DNA of 43,228 bases from Halomonas sp. PR-M31. GTDB lineage: Bacteria; Pseudomonadota; Gammaproteobacteria; Pseudomonadales; Halomonadaceae. The position numbers and the translations under genes were made by a program. The stretch lies in NCBI RefSeq assembly GCF_001039575.1, contig NZ_JIBT01000031.1, positions 1-43,228 of the forward strand, written 5' to 3'. How positions within the stretch are numbered: position 1 is the stretch's first letter; each line of letters starts with the position of its first letter. Under the pieces are notes generated by a model. It was not told the origin of the DNA, made no database searches, and was given only the letters and a program-made list of their open reading frames with translations. Positions 1 to 10,671 of the stretch are shown here, piece by piece.

Positions 1-1945
1 AGAGGTACGTAGGTCGTTCCGTCTTTCTGGTTGTGAATTACCGCGTGACGGTGAGAGAAGGTGCCACGTCCGGAATCCTGGCCGGTCAGACGTACCGGAT
101 GCCCTTGATCGAGCAGCGTCGCATAGGCCAGGGTTTCGGCAAATCCCCAGTTCAGTGACATTCCGCCGGCCTGCATCTTGCGTCGATCTTCATAAATCTT
201 GGCGACCTGACGCTGGACCTGGATACCATCCGGAATCTCGCACATGCGTGCCGCCAGGCTCTGCATGCGCTTCATATCAATAGTGGTATCCGCATCTCCG
301 GTCCATTCGTGACCAATGTACGGGCCCCAATCGACGAAAAGTTCCGTATTGGGCTTTTTGACCAACGCATCCGCCACGTGATTACCCGCTTGAAGATCGT
401 CCCGATACTTCTCGACCATGGCCTTGATGGTCTCTTCATCGATTACGCCTTCGTCGATCAAGCGAGACGCATAAATTTCCCGGGCACTTTGATGCTTCTT
501 GATCTTGCTATACATCATCGGCTGGGTGCCGGAAGGTTCATCGGCTTCGTTGTGGCCGCGTCGGCGGTAGCACACCATGTCGATGACCACATCCTTGTGA
601 AACTGTTGCCGATAGTCGACCGCTACCTGGGTGGCATGCAGCACCGCGTCTGCATCATCGCCGTTTACGTGAAAGATCGGCGCCTGAACCATCTTGGCAA
701 TGTCGGTGCAGTACTCCGTAGAACGGGTGTCTTCCGGATGTGATGTGGTAAAGCCAACCTGATTGTTGATGACGATATGGATAGTACCGCCAGTACGATA
801 GCCCCGGGTTTGGGACATCTGGAAGGTTTCCATGACTACGCCCTGACCGGCGAAGGCCGCGTCACCGTGGACGTTGATCGGCAACACCTTGTCGCCTTCG
901 GTATCTTCACGCCGATCCTGACGCGCCCGAACGGACCCTTCGACTACCGGAGCAGAGATTTCCAGATGTGATGGGTTGAAGGCCAGTGCCAGGTGCACCT
1001 CGCCTCCTGGCGTCATCACGTTGGAACTGAAGCCTGGTGATATTTTACGTCCCCCGAGCCCTTTTCGAGGATCTTCTTACCATCGAATTCCTCGATCAGC
1101 TCAGAGGGGCTCTTGCCGAGAATATTGACCAGCAGATTGAGGCGACCGCGGTGAGCCATACCGATGACTATTTCCTTGGTCCCGTACCCGCCTGTACGCT
1201 GAATAATCTCATCCATCATCGGGATGAAATTTTCACCGCCCTCAAGGCCAAAGCGTTTGGTTCCAGGGTATTTGGAGGCCAGATAATTCTCCAAACCTTC
1301 CGCCGCGGTCAATCGCTCCATGGTGTGCTTGCGCACATCGTCGCTGAACTTGGGCTGAGAACGCACCGACTCAAAACGTTGCTGTAACCAGCGCTTTTCC
1401 TCGGTATCGACGATATGCATGAACTCACAGCCGATACTGCGGCAATAGGTCTGGTTCAGCGCATCATAAATTTCCTTGAGCGGCGCCTTGTCCTTGCCCA
1501 AGAAAAAAGAGCCTGTCTGGAATTCGGCATCCATGTCAGCCTGAGACAGCTGATGGAAGGAAAGATCAAGATCGGGTACGGGAGCCGGATTGCGTAGATC
1601 CAAGGGATCGATATCGGCTTTTTGATGCCCCCGGAACCGGTAGGCGTTGATCAGCTGTAGAACCTTGACCTGCTTGCGACCTTCACCACTCTCGTCGCTA
1701 TCCGCGGCATGTCCATTGCGGCGATTGCGCGCCAATTGATAGAACTGCTCACGAATCGGACTCAAGGGTATGTCGTGGGAAGTACTTCCCTCGGGACGTG
1801 GCAATTTATCGAAATAATTGCGCCACTCGTCCGGAATCTCGTTGGGATCAGTCAGATACTGCTCGTAAAGTGCCTCTACGTAGTGGGCGTTGCCACCACT
1901 CATGTGGGAGGTACGCCACATCAACTCCATTATGCCTTCTTGCAT
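1..1945 (-). CDS. sucA: 2-oxoglutarate dehydrogenase E1 component, partial, one-base frameshift
   Basis: This is the thiamine-diphosphate E1 subunit of the 2-oxoglutarate dehydrogenase complex, which decarboxylates 2-oxoglutarate in the TCA cycle. The window holds about the first 645 residues; the rest lies beyond base 1. The N-terminus (MQEGIMELMWRTSHMSGGNA) matches the family start, and MAHRGRLNLLVN, NPSHLE and HGDAAFAGQG are visible. The 1945 start is chosen by homology; an ATG at 1930 has a better Shine-Dalgarno (AAGAAGG). At 1032-1034 the frame breaks after GDVKYHQ. Adding one C on the plus strand (one G in the gene) restores GFSSNVMT and an open frame to base 1. I read this as a sequencing error rather than a dead gene. 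It lies downstream of sdhCDAB on the same strand, behind a possible terminator. Confidence 0.93.
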
Positions 1946-2063
1946 CACTCGATCACCTGCACTGATGAGGCATTGTCGTCGCCCGGTACGAGCACGCATC
2001 GGCGACACCCTTGCCCTGCCGTTAAAACCTGGCCTCGACGACGGTATCACGGCAGTAATGGCT

Positions 2064-2090
2064 AAAAGCCGGTGCACCCGGGCACCGGCT
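2064..2090 (-). terminator. Hairpin with T-run between sdhB and sucA
   Basis: On the minus strand a 9-bp perfect stem (AGCCGGTGC / GCACCGGCT) with a 6-base loop is followed by TTTT. It lies after the sdhB stop and before the sucA start. It could end the sdh transcript partially, lowering sucA expression relative to sdh, or act as an attenuator. The structure is seen directly; its activity is inferred. Confidence 0.55.
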
Positions 2091-2170
2091 CTTGGCACTT
2101 AGGCCTGTTCCTTGGCGATTCATCGCTAAAAAGGAAACTGGCATCATGATAGCAAGCTACGGGCCACGAT

Positions 2171-2875
2171 TTAAGTGGCATTCTCCATCAGCAGCTCGCG
2201 AATCTTGCCTATTGCGCGAGTCGGGTTCAGCCCTTTAGGGCATACGGCTACGCAATTCATGATGCCGCGGCAGCGAAAGACGCTAAACGGGTCTTCGAGT
2301 TCAGCCAGCCTCTCCCGAGCTGCGGTATCACGACTATCCGCCAGGAAGCGATACGCCTGCAACAATCCGGCAGGACCTACAAACTTGTCCGGATTCCACC
2401 AGAATGACGGGCAAGACGTAGAACAGCAGGCGCATAGAATGCACTCGTATAGCCCATCAAGCTTATCGCGCTCCTCAGGTGATTGTAGTCGCTCAATCGC
2501 TGGTGGCGTCGTGTCATTTTGCAAATAGGGTTGAATGCGCTCGTATTGCTTGTAGAAAATGCCCATATCGACCACCAGATCGCGCACGACCGGCAGACCC
2601 GGCAAGGGACGCAGTGTCAGCTTGTTGTCCTTTACCACGGACGACAGCGGCGTAATACACGCCAGACCATTGGTGCCGTTGATGTTCATGCCATCGGAGC
2701 CGCAGACACCTTCACGACAGCTGCGTCGATAAGCCGTCGAGCTATCCTGCTGTTTGATGAGCTCGAGGACGTTCAGGACCATCATGTCACGGCCTTGAGT
2801 GTCCACTTGGAACTCTTGCATGTAGGGGGCGGAGTCGGTTTCCGGATTGTAGCGATATATAGATACTTGAAGCAT
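2171..2875 (-). CDS. sdhB: Succinate dehydrogenase iron-sulfur subunit
   Basis: This is the electron-transfer subunit of respiratory complex II, carrying electrons from the SdhA flavin to ubiquinone. It has 234 residues, normal for the family. Cysteine sets for all three clusters are visible: SCREGVCGSDG followed by the later LAC for [2Fe-2S], CILCACCSTSCP for [4Fe-4S], and CRGIMNCVAVCPKG for [3Fe-4S]. It follows sdhA by 11 bases in the sdhC-sdhD-sdhA-sdhB operon, so co-transcription is very likely. Confidence 0.97.
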   Translation of the reverse strand: MLQVSIYRYNPETDSAPYMQEFQVDTQGRDMMVLNVLELIKQQDSSTAYRRSCREGVCGSDGMNINGTNGLACITPLSSVVKDNKLTLRPLPGLPVVRDLVVDMGIFYKQYERIQPYLQNDTTPPAIERLQSPEERDKLDGLYECILCACCSTSCPSFWWNPDKFVGPAGLLQAYRFLADSRDTAARERLAELEDPFSVFRCRGIMNCVAVCPKGLNPTRAIGKIRELLMENAT

Positions 2876-2886
2876 GACAGCCTTCC

Positions 2887-4659
2887 TCAGTAGGTCCGGA
2901 TTTTAGGCTCGAAGGTATCGACGGTCTTGGGGGAGAAGTTCACATCGCGCTTGCCCAACTTTTTCTCGGTCGGGAAGTAAACGGAATGCTTCAGCCAGTT
3001 TTCGTCGTCACGATCCGGGTAATCATAGCGTGAGTGTGCACCGCGGCTTTCCTTACGCTCGAATGCGGAGATGGCGGTGGCCTCGGCAACTTCGAGCAGA
3101 TTATCGAGCTCGAGAGCCTCGATACGTGCGGTATTGAACGTATCGGACTTGTCACCCAGCTGAGCATTCGCGATTCGCTCACGCAGTTCAGCGAGCTTTT
3201 TGACGCCCTCTTGCATGTTTTCCTCTTTGCGGAAAACACCAAAGTCATTTTGCATGACCGCTTGCAGATCCGTCTTCAGGGTCGCTACCGCTTCCCCATC
3301 GTTCGACTCGTTCCAGCGATTCATGCGTGCCATGGAGGAATCGATATCGGACTGAGAAGCTGCCATATAATCGACACCTTCGTTAAGCGCGCTCTCGATG
3401 AACATGCCTGCCGCACGGCCGAACACCACCAGATCCAGCAGCGAATTGCCACCCAGGCGGTTGGCGCCATGCACGGAAACACAGGCAACTTCACCGCAGG
3501 CGAATAGCCCGTTGACGATATGATCGTTGCCTTTGCCGTCTGGCATGATGGCCTGACCGTGTACATTGGTCGGGATACCACCCATCATGTAATGACAAGT
3601 CGGTACCACCGGGATCGGATCCTGGGCCGGGTTGACGTGAGCAAAGGTCTTGGCCAGCTCGACGATACCCGGTAGACGCTTATGCAGCACCTCTTCGCCC
3701 AGATGATCGAGCTTGAGCATGACGTGATCACCGTCTTCACCGCAGCCACGCCCTTCGAGCATTTCCATGACCATTGAACGCGCCACCACGTCACGGCTGG
3801 CTAGATCCTTTGCGTTGGGCGCATAGCGCTCCATGAAGCGCTCACCATCCTTGTTGATCAGATAGCCGCCTTCACCGCGACACCCCTCGGTGACCAGGGT
3901 TCCCGCACCGTAGATACCGGTCGGATGGAACTGCCACATCTCCATGTCCTGCATGGGGAAGCCGGCGCGCAATGCCATGCCGATACCGTCACCGGTGTTG
4001 ATCAAGGCGTTGGTCGTAGAGGCAAAGATGCGACCTGCACCACCGGTCGCAAGGACCGTTGCCTTGGATTCCACGTGGACGACTTCGCCGGTCTCGATAC
4101 ACAAGGCGATACAGCCGACCACATCACCCTTGGTATTCTTGACCAGATCGACCGCATACCACTCGTTGAGGAAGACGGTATTGTTCTTGAGGTTATTCTG
4201 ATAGAGCGTGTGCAGTAGCGCGTGCCCGGTACGATCCGCCGCAGCGCAAGTACGCGCGGCCTGCCCGCCTTCGCCAAAATTCTTGGACTGTCCGCCAAAG
4301 GGACGCTGGTAGATACGTCCGTTATCGAAACGCGAAAATGGCAGCCCCATGTGCTCGAGTTCGAATACCGCCTTGGGGCCCTCGGTGCACATATACTCGC
4401 AGGCTGCCTGGTCAGCGATGTAGTCGCTGCCCTTGACCGTGTCGTACATGTGCCAACGCCAATCATCGTTCGGATCGGCGGAACCGATGGCACAGGTGAT
4501 GCCGCCTTGGGCGGATACCGTATGAGACCGAGTAGGAAACACCTTGGATAGTACAGCGGTTTTCTTGCCGGATTTGGCCAGCTCGAGCGCAGCTCGTAAG
4601 CCGGAACCACCACCACCGATGATAATGGCATCAAAGGATAAATTACGCATAGCGGACAT
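2887..4659 (-). CDS. sdhA: Succinate dehydrogenase flavoprotein subunit
   Basis: This is the catalytic subunit of complex II, oxidising succinate to fumarate with covalently bound FAD. The 590-residue length is standard. The N-terminal GGGGSG dinucleotide-binding motif (residues 15-20) is followed by [10 protein letters not shown], whose His46 is the expected flavin-attachment residue. The substrate-site segment HPTGIYGAG and the C-terminal [14 protein letters not shown] segment are present. A GGGGAG Shine-Dalgarno-like stretch precedes the ATG at 4659; an in-frame ATG three codons later is an alternative start. It sits 3 bases after sdhD. Confidence 0.97.
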   Translation of the reverse strand: MSAMRNLSFDAIIIGGGGSGLRAALELAKSGKKTAVLSKVFPTRSHTVSAQGGITCAIGSADPNDDWRWHMYDTVKGSDYIADQAACEYMCTEGPKAVFELEHMGLPFSRFDNGRIYQRPFGGQSKNFGEGGQAARTCAAADRTGHALLHTLYQNNLKNNTVFLNEWYAVDLVKNTKGDVVGCIALCIETGEVVHVESKATVLATGGAGRIFASTTNALINTGDGIGMALRAGFPMQDMEMWQFHPTGIYGAGTLVTEGCRGEGGYLINKDGERFMERYAPNAKDLASRDVVARSMVMEMLEGRGCGEDGDHVMLKLDHLGEEVLHKRLPGIVELAKTFAHVNPAQDPIPVVPTCHYMMGGIPTNVHGQAIMPDGKGNDHIVNGLFACGEVACVSVHGANRLGGNSLLDLVVFGRAAGMFIESALNEGVDYMAASQSDIDSSMARMNRWNESNDGEAVATLKTDLQAVMQNDFGVFRKEENMQEGVKKLAELRERIANAQLGDKSDTFNTARIEALELDNLLEVAEATAISAFERKESRGAHSRYDYPDRDDENWLKHSVYFPTEKKLGKRDVNFSPKTVDTFEPKIRTY

Positions 4660-4662
4660 CGA

Positions 4663-5010
4663 TCAGGCTCCCCAGAGGATTTGTATGGCCCATACCAGGA
4701 ACACAAAGATGGCAACGATCAACACCACTTGCGCACCAAAGCGTATTCTAATGGGCTTTATGTAATCGGTGATGACGGTCCACAGGCCGACCCAGGCATG
4801 CGCCGACAGTGCAATGAAAGCCAGCAACGAGAAGATGCGCATCCAGGTTTGAGAAAAGAACCCGTGCCAGGTTACATAATCCAACTGCGGATGAAGTAAA
4901 AAATACCCCACCATGAAAAGCGCATAGAGCGCCAGAATGGCCGCCGACACCTGCTGGATCAGCCAATCAGACAGCCCGCTACGACTAAAGTTCGTTACAT
5001 TGGTTACCAT
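4663..5010 (-). CDS. sdhD: Succinate dehydrogenase membrane anchor subunit
   Basis: This is one of two hydrophobic subunits that anchor complex II in the inner membrane and help form the haem b and ubiquinone sites. It has 115 residues and three predicted membrane helices. The SAHAWVGLWTVITDYIKP segment carries the His expected as a haem ligand and matches the family. Its start overlaps the sdhC stop by 7 bases, indicating translational coupling. Confidence 0.95.
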   Translation of the reverse strand: MVTNVTNFSRSGLSDWLIQQVSAAILALYALFMVGYFLLHPQLDYVTWHGFFSQTWMRIFSLLAFIALSAHAWVGLWTVITDYIKPIRIRFGAQVVLIVAIFVFLVWAIQILWGA

Positions 5011-5393
5011 ACCCAGACTCCTGCCAGAATCACCAGCACAGCAGCGGCGATAAAAGTGATCTTTGATGTTTGCACGCCACCTTCCAGATCGATACCGATA
5101 TCAAAATCCATCAGTAGGTGCCGCACACCTGCCACGAAATGGAAGGACAACGCCGACAACAACCCCCAGGCAATGAGCTTTGCAAGGAAGTTATATTCCA
5201 GCGCCTCGCGCACCGTCTCGAACCCTTGCGGTGAAGAGAGCGATGTATCAAGTGCCCAGAAGGCAAAAATCAAACCGACAAACAGAATGACGCCGGTGAC
5301 ACGATGGGTGATGGAAGTCAGGGCAGGGAGAGGAAACTTTATGGTGGAGAGATCGAGGTTTACGGGTCTTTTACTATTCACGGCTCGTCGCAC
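5004..5393 (-). CDS. sdhC: Succinate dehydrogenase cytochrome b556 subunit
   Basis: This is the cytochrome b subunit of complex II and the first gene of the sdhCDAB operon. It has 129 residues with three membrane helices. Family motifs are KRPVNLDLSTIKFPL near the N-terminus, the SITHRVTGV segment, and HFVAGVRHLLMD, which holds the haem-ligand His. The start used is GTG at 5393 because MRRAVNSKRPVNL lines up with the N-terminal length known for enterobacterial SdhC. A second GTG at 5381 (giving MNSKRPVNL) is also possible. Confidence 0.95.
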   Translation of the reverse strand: MRRAVNSKRPVNLDLSTIKFPLPALTSITHRVTGVILFVGLIFAFWALDTSLSSPQGFETVREALEYNFLAKLIAWGLLSALSFHFVAGVRHLLMDFDIGIDLEGGVQTSKITFIAAAVLVILAGVWVW

Positions 5394-5986
5394 ACCCTAT
5401 TGGCCCACTTAATTAATCACGCTTGTTCAATCACGCTTGACTAGAGTGGGTAGTGATTTTGAGGAAGGTTTTCAGTACTACGCCAGATGGCGCGACCGAT
5501 TTCCGTTTGTACGTCGGCCGCGTAACTTCGATTATAGGGGATGAGAGCGAAGTATGACAAATCGTTACCGCCCTAACTCGACCATGGTGTTACTCTGGGT
5601 AACACCGCTACAAGCGGCCGCCAAAGGGTTGCAAAAGGCTCCAAGGCAACAACTATTTTGCTATCAAGATCAAATTGATAACATTCAAATACCTGCCTCG
5701 AATTCTTTGATCACTATAGATGAATTGACAAAATCAGAGACACTTTTATAGTGAGAGGGACATTTGCTGCTTCGCAGCAAATTCGAGCTAGTATTTCAGA
5801 ACCTGTTCATGACCCCGCCTATCAAGACGGATCAGGATGAAACCTGCAGAAAAGCGCGGTTCATAGGCGCGAATCAGCACAACCTGAACCAGACTCATAG
5901 ACGAGCGTGGCTTCAACGCTTTCCAGTCGACACGTACAGAATCGTGAACACGTTCTTACCAGCAATCGAAACGTAGGAGACCTAGC
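5394..5986. promoter_or_regulatory. Divergent sdhC-gltA intergenic region
   Basis: This stretch of almost 600 bases between the divergent sdh operon and gltA must hold both promoters. It has no convincing gene; the two open frames inside it lack ribosome sites and resemble no family. Visible structure: a direct repeat AATCACGCTTG at 5415-5425 and 5429-5439 (14-base period) just upstream of sdhC, which could be a tandem regulator site, and a perfect 8-bp hairpin TTTGCTGC-TTC-GCAGCAAA at 5763-5781 in the gltA leader. Shared control of TCA genes from this region is likely, but the regulator cannot be named. Confidence 0.5.
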
Positions 5987-7272
5987 ATGGCGGACAAGAA
6001 AGCGCATTTGACCATTGACGGCGTAGATGAAGCCATCGAATTTCCGATCTACTCAGGGACGCTCGGCCCGGACGCATTGATGTACGCGAACTGACTGAAA
6101 AAGGTCACTTCACTTTTGATCCTGGTTTCGTGGCTACCGCGGCCTGTGAGTCTGGTATCACTTATATCGACGGTGCCGAAGGCGTGCTGTTGCATCGCGG
6201 CTATCCTATCGACCAGCTGGCGCAGAATTCCAATTTCATCGAGCTGTGCTATCTGTTGTTGTTTGGGGATCTACCCAATGACGAACAGTATGAGAAATTT
6301 GAAACCACCATCAGCAAGCACACGATGGTGCACGAACAGATCGTCAATTTCTTCAAGGGTTTCCGCCGCGACGCTCACCCAATGGCTATCGTATGCGGCG
6401 TAGTAGGCGGCCTGGCGGCTTTCTACCATGACAATCTCGACATCTCCGACGAGAAACAGCGTCGGGTGAGCGCCATCCGATTGATTGCCAAGATGCCGAC
6501 CATCGCGACCATGAGCTACAAGTACAACATCGGGCAGCCCTTCAACTATCCTCGCAATGACCTGAACTATGCCGAGAACTTCCTCTACATGATGTTCAGC
6601 AACCCCTGTGAGGAGTTCAAGATCAACCCGGTCTACGCCAAGGCCATGGATCGTATCTTCATGCTCCATGCGGATCATGAGCAGAACGCATCGACTTCGA
6701 CGGTACGCCTGGCTGGCTCCACTGGCGCCAATCCGTTCGCTTGTATCAGTGCTGGCATTGCTGCCTTGTGGGGCCCAGCTCATGGTGGCGCCAACGAAGC
6801 AGTCCTCAATATGCTGGATGAGATCGGCGATGAGTCCGAAGAGAACATTCAGCGCTTTGTCGACAAGGCCAAGGACAAGGATGATCCGTTCAAGCTTATG
6901 GGCTTTGGCCACCGGGTTTATAAGAATTTCGATCCTCGTGCCAAGGTCATGAAAGAGACCTGCGACGAAGTTCTCGAAGAGCTGGGTCGGGCAGACGATC
7001 CCAAATTGAAGATAGCCAAGCGCCTCGAGCAGATCGCGCTGGAGGACGACTACTTCATCGAACGCAAGCTCTACCCCAACGTGGACTTCTATTCCGGCAT
7101 CATCCTCAACGCGATTGGCATTCCCACCAACATGTTCACGGTCATCTTCGCTGTGGCACGCACCATTGGCTGGATTTCCCATTGGAACGAGATGCTCAGC
7201 AACGAGTATCGCATCGGACGTCCGCGTCAGCTTTATGTAGGCCATACCAAGCGCGACTATCCAACCAAATAA
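5987..7272 (+). CDS. gltA: Citrate synthase, one-base frameshift near the 5' end
   Basis: This is type II citrate synthase, condensing acetyl-CoA and oxaloacetate. It starts at the ATG at 5987 behind a TAGGAGACC ribosome site and opens [20 protein letters not shown]. The frame breaks at about 6074-6075, where GACGCATTGAT should read GAC GnC ATT GAT. One added base restores VIDVREL (if V) and a protein of 428 residues, the family length. Catalytic elements are visible: [24 protein letters not shown] and [15 protein letters not shown]. An annotator who takes the longest frame would wrongly start it at 6130. A terminator follows the stop. Confidence 0.95.
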
Positions 7273-7293
7273 CCCCTGACCCGTCGAACTGCC

Positions 7294-7315
7294 AGGCCGC
7301 CTAAGGGCGGCCTTT
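7294..7315 (+). terminator. gltA intrinsic terminator
   Basis: An 8-bp perfect stem, AGGCCGCC / GGCGGCCT, with a TAAG loop and a short T run (TTTC) lies 22 bases after the gltA stop codon. It fits a rho-independent terminator. Confidence 0.8.
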
Positions 7316-7849
7316 CATTTAGTGTGGCTCTACCCTCTCCAAACTTCTTGTTCCTCTCCTTTGATCGCCGCCCCCAAAGGTCGAAAAGAGCATCTTTTTG
7401 GCTTCTTCACCGCCTGCACGCGCTTGCGAATAACGTAATACTCATACTCAATGGCGCTTTTTGGACCCTTGATCACCTTTTCCACACTTTCTGTGGATAA
7501 AGCTGTTCACAACCTTTAGAGAACGTCACATAATCGCCATGAACAGCGGCCTGGCAACAAATTGGCTAATTTTTAACCATAAATAAGATGTTGATTTCAA
7601 AGGAATTTTTTAAGAAGCCAGTAACCGCGGGGCTTTCGGGCGTTCTATGCACAAGGCGCTAATGAATGAAGCAAAGGTGGGGAAAAAAGTTGCCCGTTGT
7701 CAACCGGAACTAAGAAAAATAAAGCACTTATTGACTAATTCGCCATTGCCAACAGCATTAGATTTATAGCACGCACAAGAACAGGCCCAAAAATATATTA
7801 TTGGGCTAACTGAACGAACGATGAGGGAATAGATTACATCTAAAAAAGG
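7316..7849. other. Gene-free stretch with an inverted pair of DnaA-box-like sites
   Basis: There is no convincing coding sequence between gltA and the tRNA genes. The stretch turns AT-rich from about 7500. At 7478-7486 TTTTCCACA and at 7492-7500 TGTGGATAA (a perfect DnaA-box consensus on the minus strand) form an inverted pair separated by 5 bases. Whether DnaA binds here is unknown; no dnaA, dnaN or gyrB gene is near, so this is not an obvious origin. Confidence 0.35.
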
Positions 7850-7925
7850 TGGCGTCCCATAGGGGGTTCGAACCCCTGTTACCGCCGTGAAAGGGCGGTG
7901 TCCTGGACCACTAGACGAATGGGAC
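7850..7925 (-). tRNA. tRNA-Glu (TTC)
   Basis: A complete 76-base cloverleaf with encoded CCA. The acceptor arms GTCCCAT and ATGGGAC pair, the anticodon arm CCGCC-CTTTCAC-GGCGG carries anticodon TTC, and the T arm holds GGTTCGAACCC. It is the last gene of the gltX-tRNA-Ala-tRNA-Glu group, so the synthetase and its own tRNA substrate are on one strand and probably one transcript. Confidence 0.97.
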
Positions 7926-7937
7926 ATTGCAGCATCA

Positions 7938-8013
7938 TGGTGGAGCCTACCGGGATCGAACCGGTGACCTCGACGCTGCCAGCGTCGCGCTCTCCCAGCT
8001 GAGCTAAGGCCCC
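7938..8013 (-). tRNA. tRNA-Ala (GGC)
   Basis: A complete 76-base cloverleaf with encoded CCA. The acceptor arms GGGGCCT and AGGCTCC pair with one G-U, the D arm has AGCTCAGCTGGGAGAGC, the anticodon arm CGACG-CTGGCAG-CGTCG gives anticodon GGC, and the T arm has GGTTCGATCCC. It lies 12 bases upstream of tRNA-Glu on the same strand. Confidence 0.97.
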
Positions 8014-8107
8014 TTTCCAAAAAAGTTCTGTCCTGCTAGAACGGGGCATATGCTACTCATACACCCCTGATCGGTCAACGGTTTTTTATTTATTCAACCT
8101 GTTCAGC

Positions 8108-9592
8108 TTACTCAAGTTCGCGAAACGCTTTCTCGAATGCCTTGGTCTGCTTCTTGGAAATTCCGCCTAGCACCATAATGGCATGTCGTAGTCGTGCCCG
8201 GGTCATATCCGACCCCAGAATGACCATTGCATCCATCACCGATGTTGATGTCGTCGATCCTGTGATAGCGATGAACACTGGCGCCAGAAACGCCTTCATC
8301 TTGAGTTCGAAGTAGTCGCCCAGTTGCTTCACCTCTGGTAGTAGGCTGTCTTTATCCCAGGGCGATACTCGTTCCAGACGCCAAACCAGAAACTGCAACA
8401 GCTTGAGCAGCTTCTCTCGCTCAAGGGACACGGAATCGAAACTATGCTCATCGATGGTTGGCATGCCCGAAAAGAAATGTCCTGCCAGGGGCGCCACGTC
8501 AGACAGTGTCTCAATACGAGGGCGCACCTGGGGCAGTATTTGACTGACATACTCTTCATTGAACGCCCATTCCCGCAGGGCATGCAGCAGCCCCTTATCG
8601 TCCAGGTCTTCGCGGATGTAAAGACCGTTCAACCAGGTCAGCTTTTCCAGATCGAACACTGGTCCGCCTAACGATACCCGCTGAATGTCGAAGTGCGTCA
8701 TCATCTCTTCGAGGCTAAATTTCTCGCGTTCGTCCGGCATCGACCAGCCCATACGGCCCAGGTAGTTGGTCAATGCCTGAGGCAGAAAGCCCATGCGCCG
8801 GTAGTAATTGATCGACGTGGGATTCTTGCGCTTGGAGAGCTTGGTCTTGTCCGGATTGCGCAGCAGCGGCAGATGACACAGCGCCGGCATCTGCCAATCA
8901 AAGTACTCATAGAGCAGCCGGTGCTTGGGCGCGGAGTTGATCCATTCCTCCCCTCTCAAGACATGGGTAATGCCCATCAAATGATCGTCGACCACATTGG
9001 CCATATGATAGGTAGGCATGCCATCGGACTTGAGCAGAATCTGCGCGTCCACCTGGGTCCAGTCGACTTCGATGCTACCGCGCAGCATGTCTTCAATGAC
9101 ACAGACGCCCTCCTCCGGCACCTTCATGCGTATTACATAGGGCCAGCCTTCGGTTTCTCGTCGTTCGATCTCTTCCTGGGGCAATACCAGGTCTTTCGGT
9201 TTGAGCGCCCCATGCACCCCTTCAGCCTTGCGGCTTTCACGTAATTCGTTCAGTTCCTCGCTGGTGCGATAGCATTTGAAGGCGTGCCCTGCGTCGAGCA
9301 GTTGCTGAGCGTGGCGCGCATAGATATCGCCCCGCTCGCTTTGACGATAAGGGCCATGAGGCCCGCCGACATCCGGCCCTTCATCCCACTCAAGCCCCAG
9401 CCAGCGCAACGAATCGAGGATCATGTGCTCGGATTCAGCAGTCGAGCGCTGACGATCCGTGTCCTCGATACGCAAAATGAACTGACCGCCATGCTGACGG
9501 GCAAAACAAAGATTGAACAAGGCGACATAGGCAGTGCCTACATGAGGATCCCCGGTAGGGGACGGCGCGATTCGGGTACGTACGGTAGTCAT
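8108..9592 (-). CDS. gltX: Glutamyl-tRNA synthetase
   Basis: This class I synthetase charges tRNA-Glu with glutamate. It has 494 residues, the full family length. The HIGH-type motif appears as [12 protein letters not shown] (from about residue 11) and the KMSKS-type loop as TKLSKRK (about residue 250); [19 protein letters not shown] is the conserved segment between them. The downstream tRNA-Ala and tRNA-Glu genes lie 95 bases away on the same strand. A 164-base divergent region separates its start from the short-chain dehydrogenase gene on the other strand. Confidence 0.97.
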   Translation of the reverse strand: MTTVRTRIAPSPTGDPHVGTAYVALFNLCFARQHGGQFILRIEDTDRQRSTAESEHMILDSLRWLGLEWDEGPDVGGPHGPYRQSERGDIYARHAQQLLDAGHAFKCYRTSEELNELRESRKAEGVHGALKPKDLVLPQEEIERRETEGWPYVIRMKVPEEGVCVIEDMLRGSIEVDWTQVDAQILLKSDGMPTYHMANVVDDHLMGITHVLRGEEWINSAPKHRLLYEYFDWQMPALCHLPLLRNPDKTKLSKRKNPTSINYYRRMGFLPQALTNYLGRMGWSMPDEREKFSLEEMMTHFDIQRVSLGGPVFDLEKLTWLNGLYIREDLDDKGLLHALREWAFNEEYVSQILPQVRPRIETLSDVAPLAGHFFSGMPTIDEHSFDSVSLEREKLLKLLQFLVWRLERVSPWDKDSLLPEVKQLGDYFELKMKAFLAPVFIAITGSTTSTSVMDAMVILGSDMTRARLRHAIMVLGGISKKQTKAFEKAFRELE

Positions 9593-9756
9593 GGCATCCG
9601 TTCCGTTGGCTTGAAGGATGGCCGCATTATACGCACCTGACGCCTACTCGACAGTCTGCGTCAGCCGCTTGGATCGACTGCCTGGTGCAACAGGCGGATG
9701 CACAGTAGCGGCAATCGTCTATATTTGTTTTCTTTGATATCAATTAAGGAGTCGCC

Positions 9757-10497
9757 ATGCTCGCGCAACTGCCCGATGATTTCAGCGCTCTGGTACTGGG
9801 TGCTTCCGGTGGAATCGGCCATGCGGTACTTGAAGCGCTGCTGGCCAGTCAAAAACCAGGGCGCATCATTGCAGTCAGTCGTCACGCCCTGAAACTGGAA
9901 GATCCGCGCCTGGAATGCCTGGCCCTGGATATCACGACTCAAGAAGGACAGGGCGCTCTCGCCGCGCACTTAGAAGACACCCCGCTTCATCTGGTCTTCA
10001 ACGCCATTGGTATGCTCCATGACGACGACGCAGGCATTGCTCCGGAAAAGCGCTTTGAGGATCTGGAATTCGACGCGCTGGCGCATCTATTTCATGTCAA
10101 CGCCGCTGCTCCTGTGATGCTGTTCAAGACACTCAAGGGATCTTTGCAGGGTCAGCACCCCGTTATCTTTGCCAGTCTTTCCGCCCGAGTGGGCTCCATC
10201 GAAGACAATGGTTTGGGCGGCTGGTATGCCTACCGCGCCAGTAAAGCGGCTCACAACATGTTGTTGAAGAACGCCGCCATTGAGCTCAAGCGTCTCAATC
10301 GACAAGCCATCGTTTTATGTTTGCATCCAGGCACCACTGATACAGGCCTGTCACAACCTTTTCAGGCCCGAGTACCCGAGGGAAAATTGTTCACTCCAGA
10401 CTTCGTGGCAAAGCATCTGCTGGAGGTCATGGATCAGCGCAGACCAGAGGATAGCGGCAGTTTTTGGGATTGGGCCGGTGAACCCATTCCCTGGTAA
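9757..10497 (+). CDS. Short-chain dehydrogenase/reductase
   Basis: A classical SDR-fold NAD(P)-dependent oxidoreductase of 246 residues; the substrate is unknown. The cofactor glycine motif is GASGGIG (about residues 16-22), the catalytic Ser lies in FASLSARVGS, and the YRASK segment gives the Tyr-x3-Lys pair. HPGTTDTGLSQPF and the C-terminal WDWAGEPIPW resemble the C-factor (CsgA)-like SDR subgroup found widely in marine gammaproteobacteria. The ATG has an AAGGAG ribosome site. It diverges from gltX and stands alone. Confidence 0.85.
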   Translation: MLAQLPDDFSALVLGASGGIGHAVLEALLASQKPGRIIAVSRHALKLEDPRLECLALDITTQEGQGALAAHLEDTPLHLVFNAIGMLHDDDAGIAPEKRFEDLEFDALAHLFHVNAAAPVMLFKTLKGSLQGQHPVIFASLSARVGSIEDNGLGGWYAYRASKAAHNMLLKNAAIELKRLNRQAIVLCLHPGTTDTGLSQPFQARVPEGKLFTPDFVAKHLLEVMDQRRPEDSGSFWDWAGEPIPW

Positions 10498-10671
10498 ATT
10501 CACGAGAGTTTGCTTTACTAGTAGATAATCTACGTTATGTCGAGACTGGCGATCAATTGTGTTTTCAACTCTTGAGAAATCTAGGAATTATCCATAGCAT
10601 CCTGATAATCCTAAACAAACTTCGACTCGTTTTCTCTATGCTGGGACCGAATGGAATCGTGAGATATCTTG

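Noticed and set aside
1-1945. sucA as a pseudogene
   Set aside because: A single missing base in a CCC run fully restores the gene, and five other genes show the same type of error. Sequencing error is the simpler explanation.
5554-5976. Two small open frames between sdhC and gltA
   Set aside because: No ribosome sites, no similarity to known families, and they cover the expected promoter region.
6271-7245. A 324-codon minus-strand open frame
   Set aside because: It is antisense to gltA and mirrors its codons; no ribosome site or recognisable domain.
7478-7849. Chromosomal replication origin
   Set aside because: Only one perfect DnaA box is present and no dnaA, dnaN, gyrB or rpmH gene lies in the window.
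7700-8020. A 106-codon minus-strand open frame
   Set aside because: It overlaps both tRNA genes and is an artefact of their sequence.
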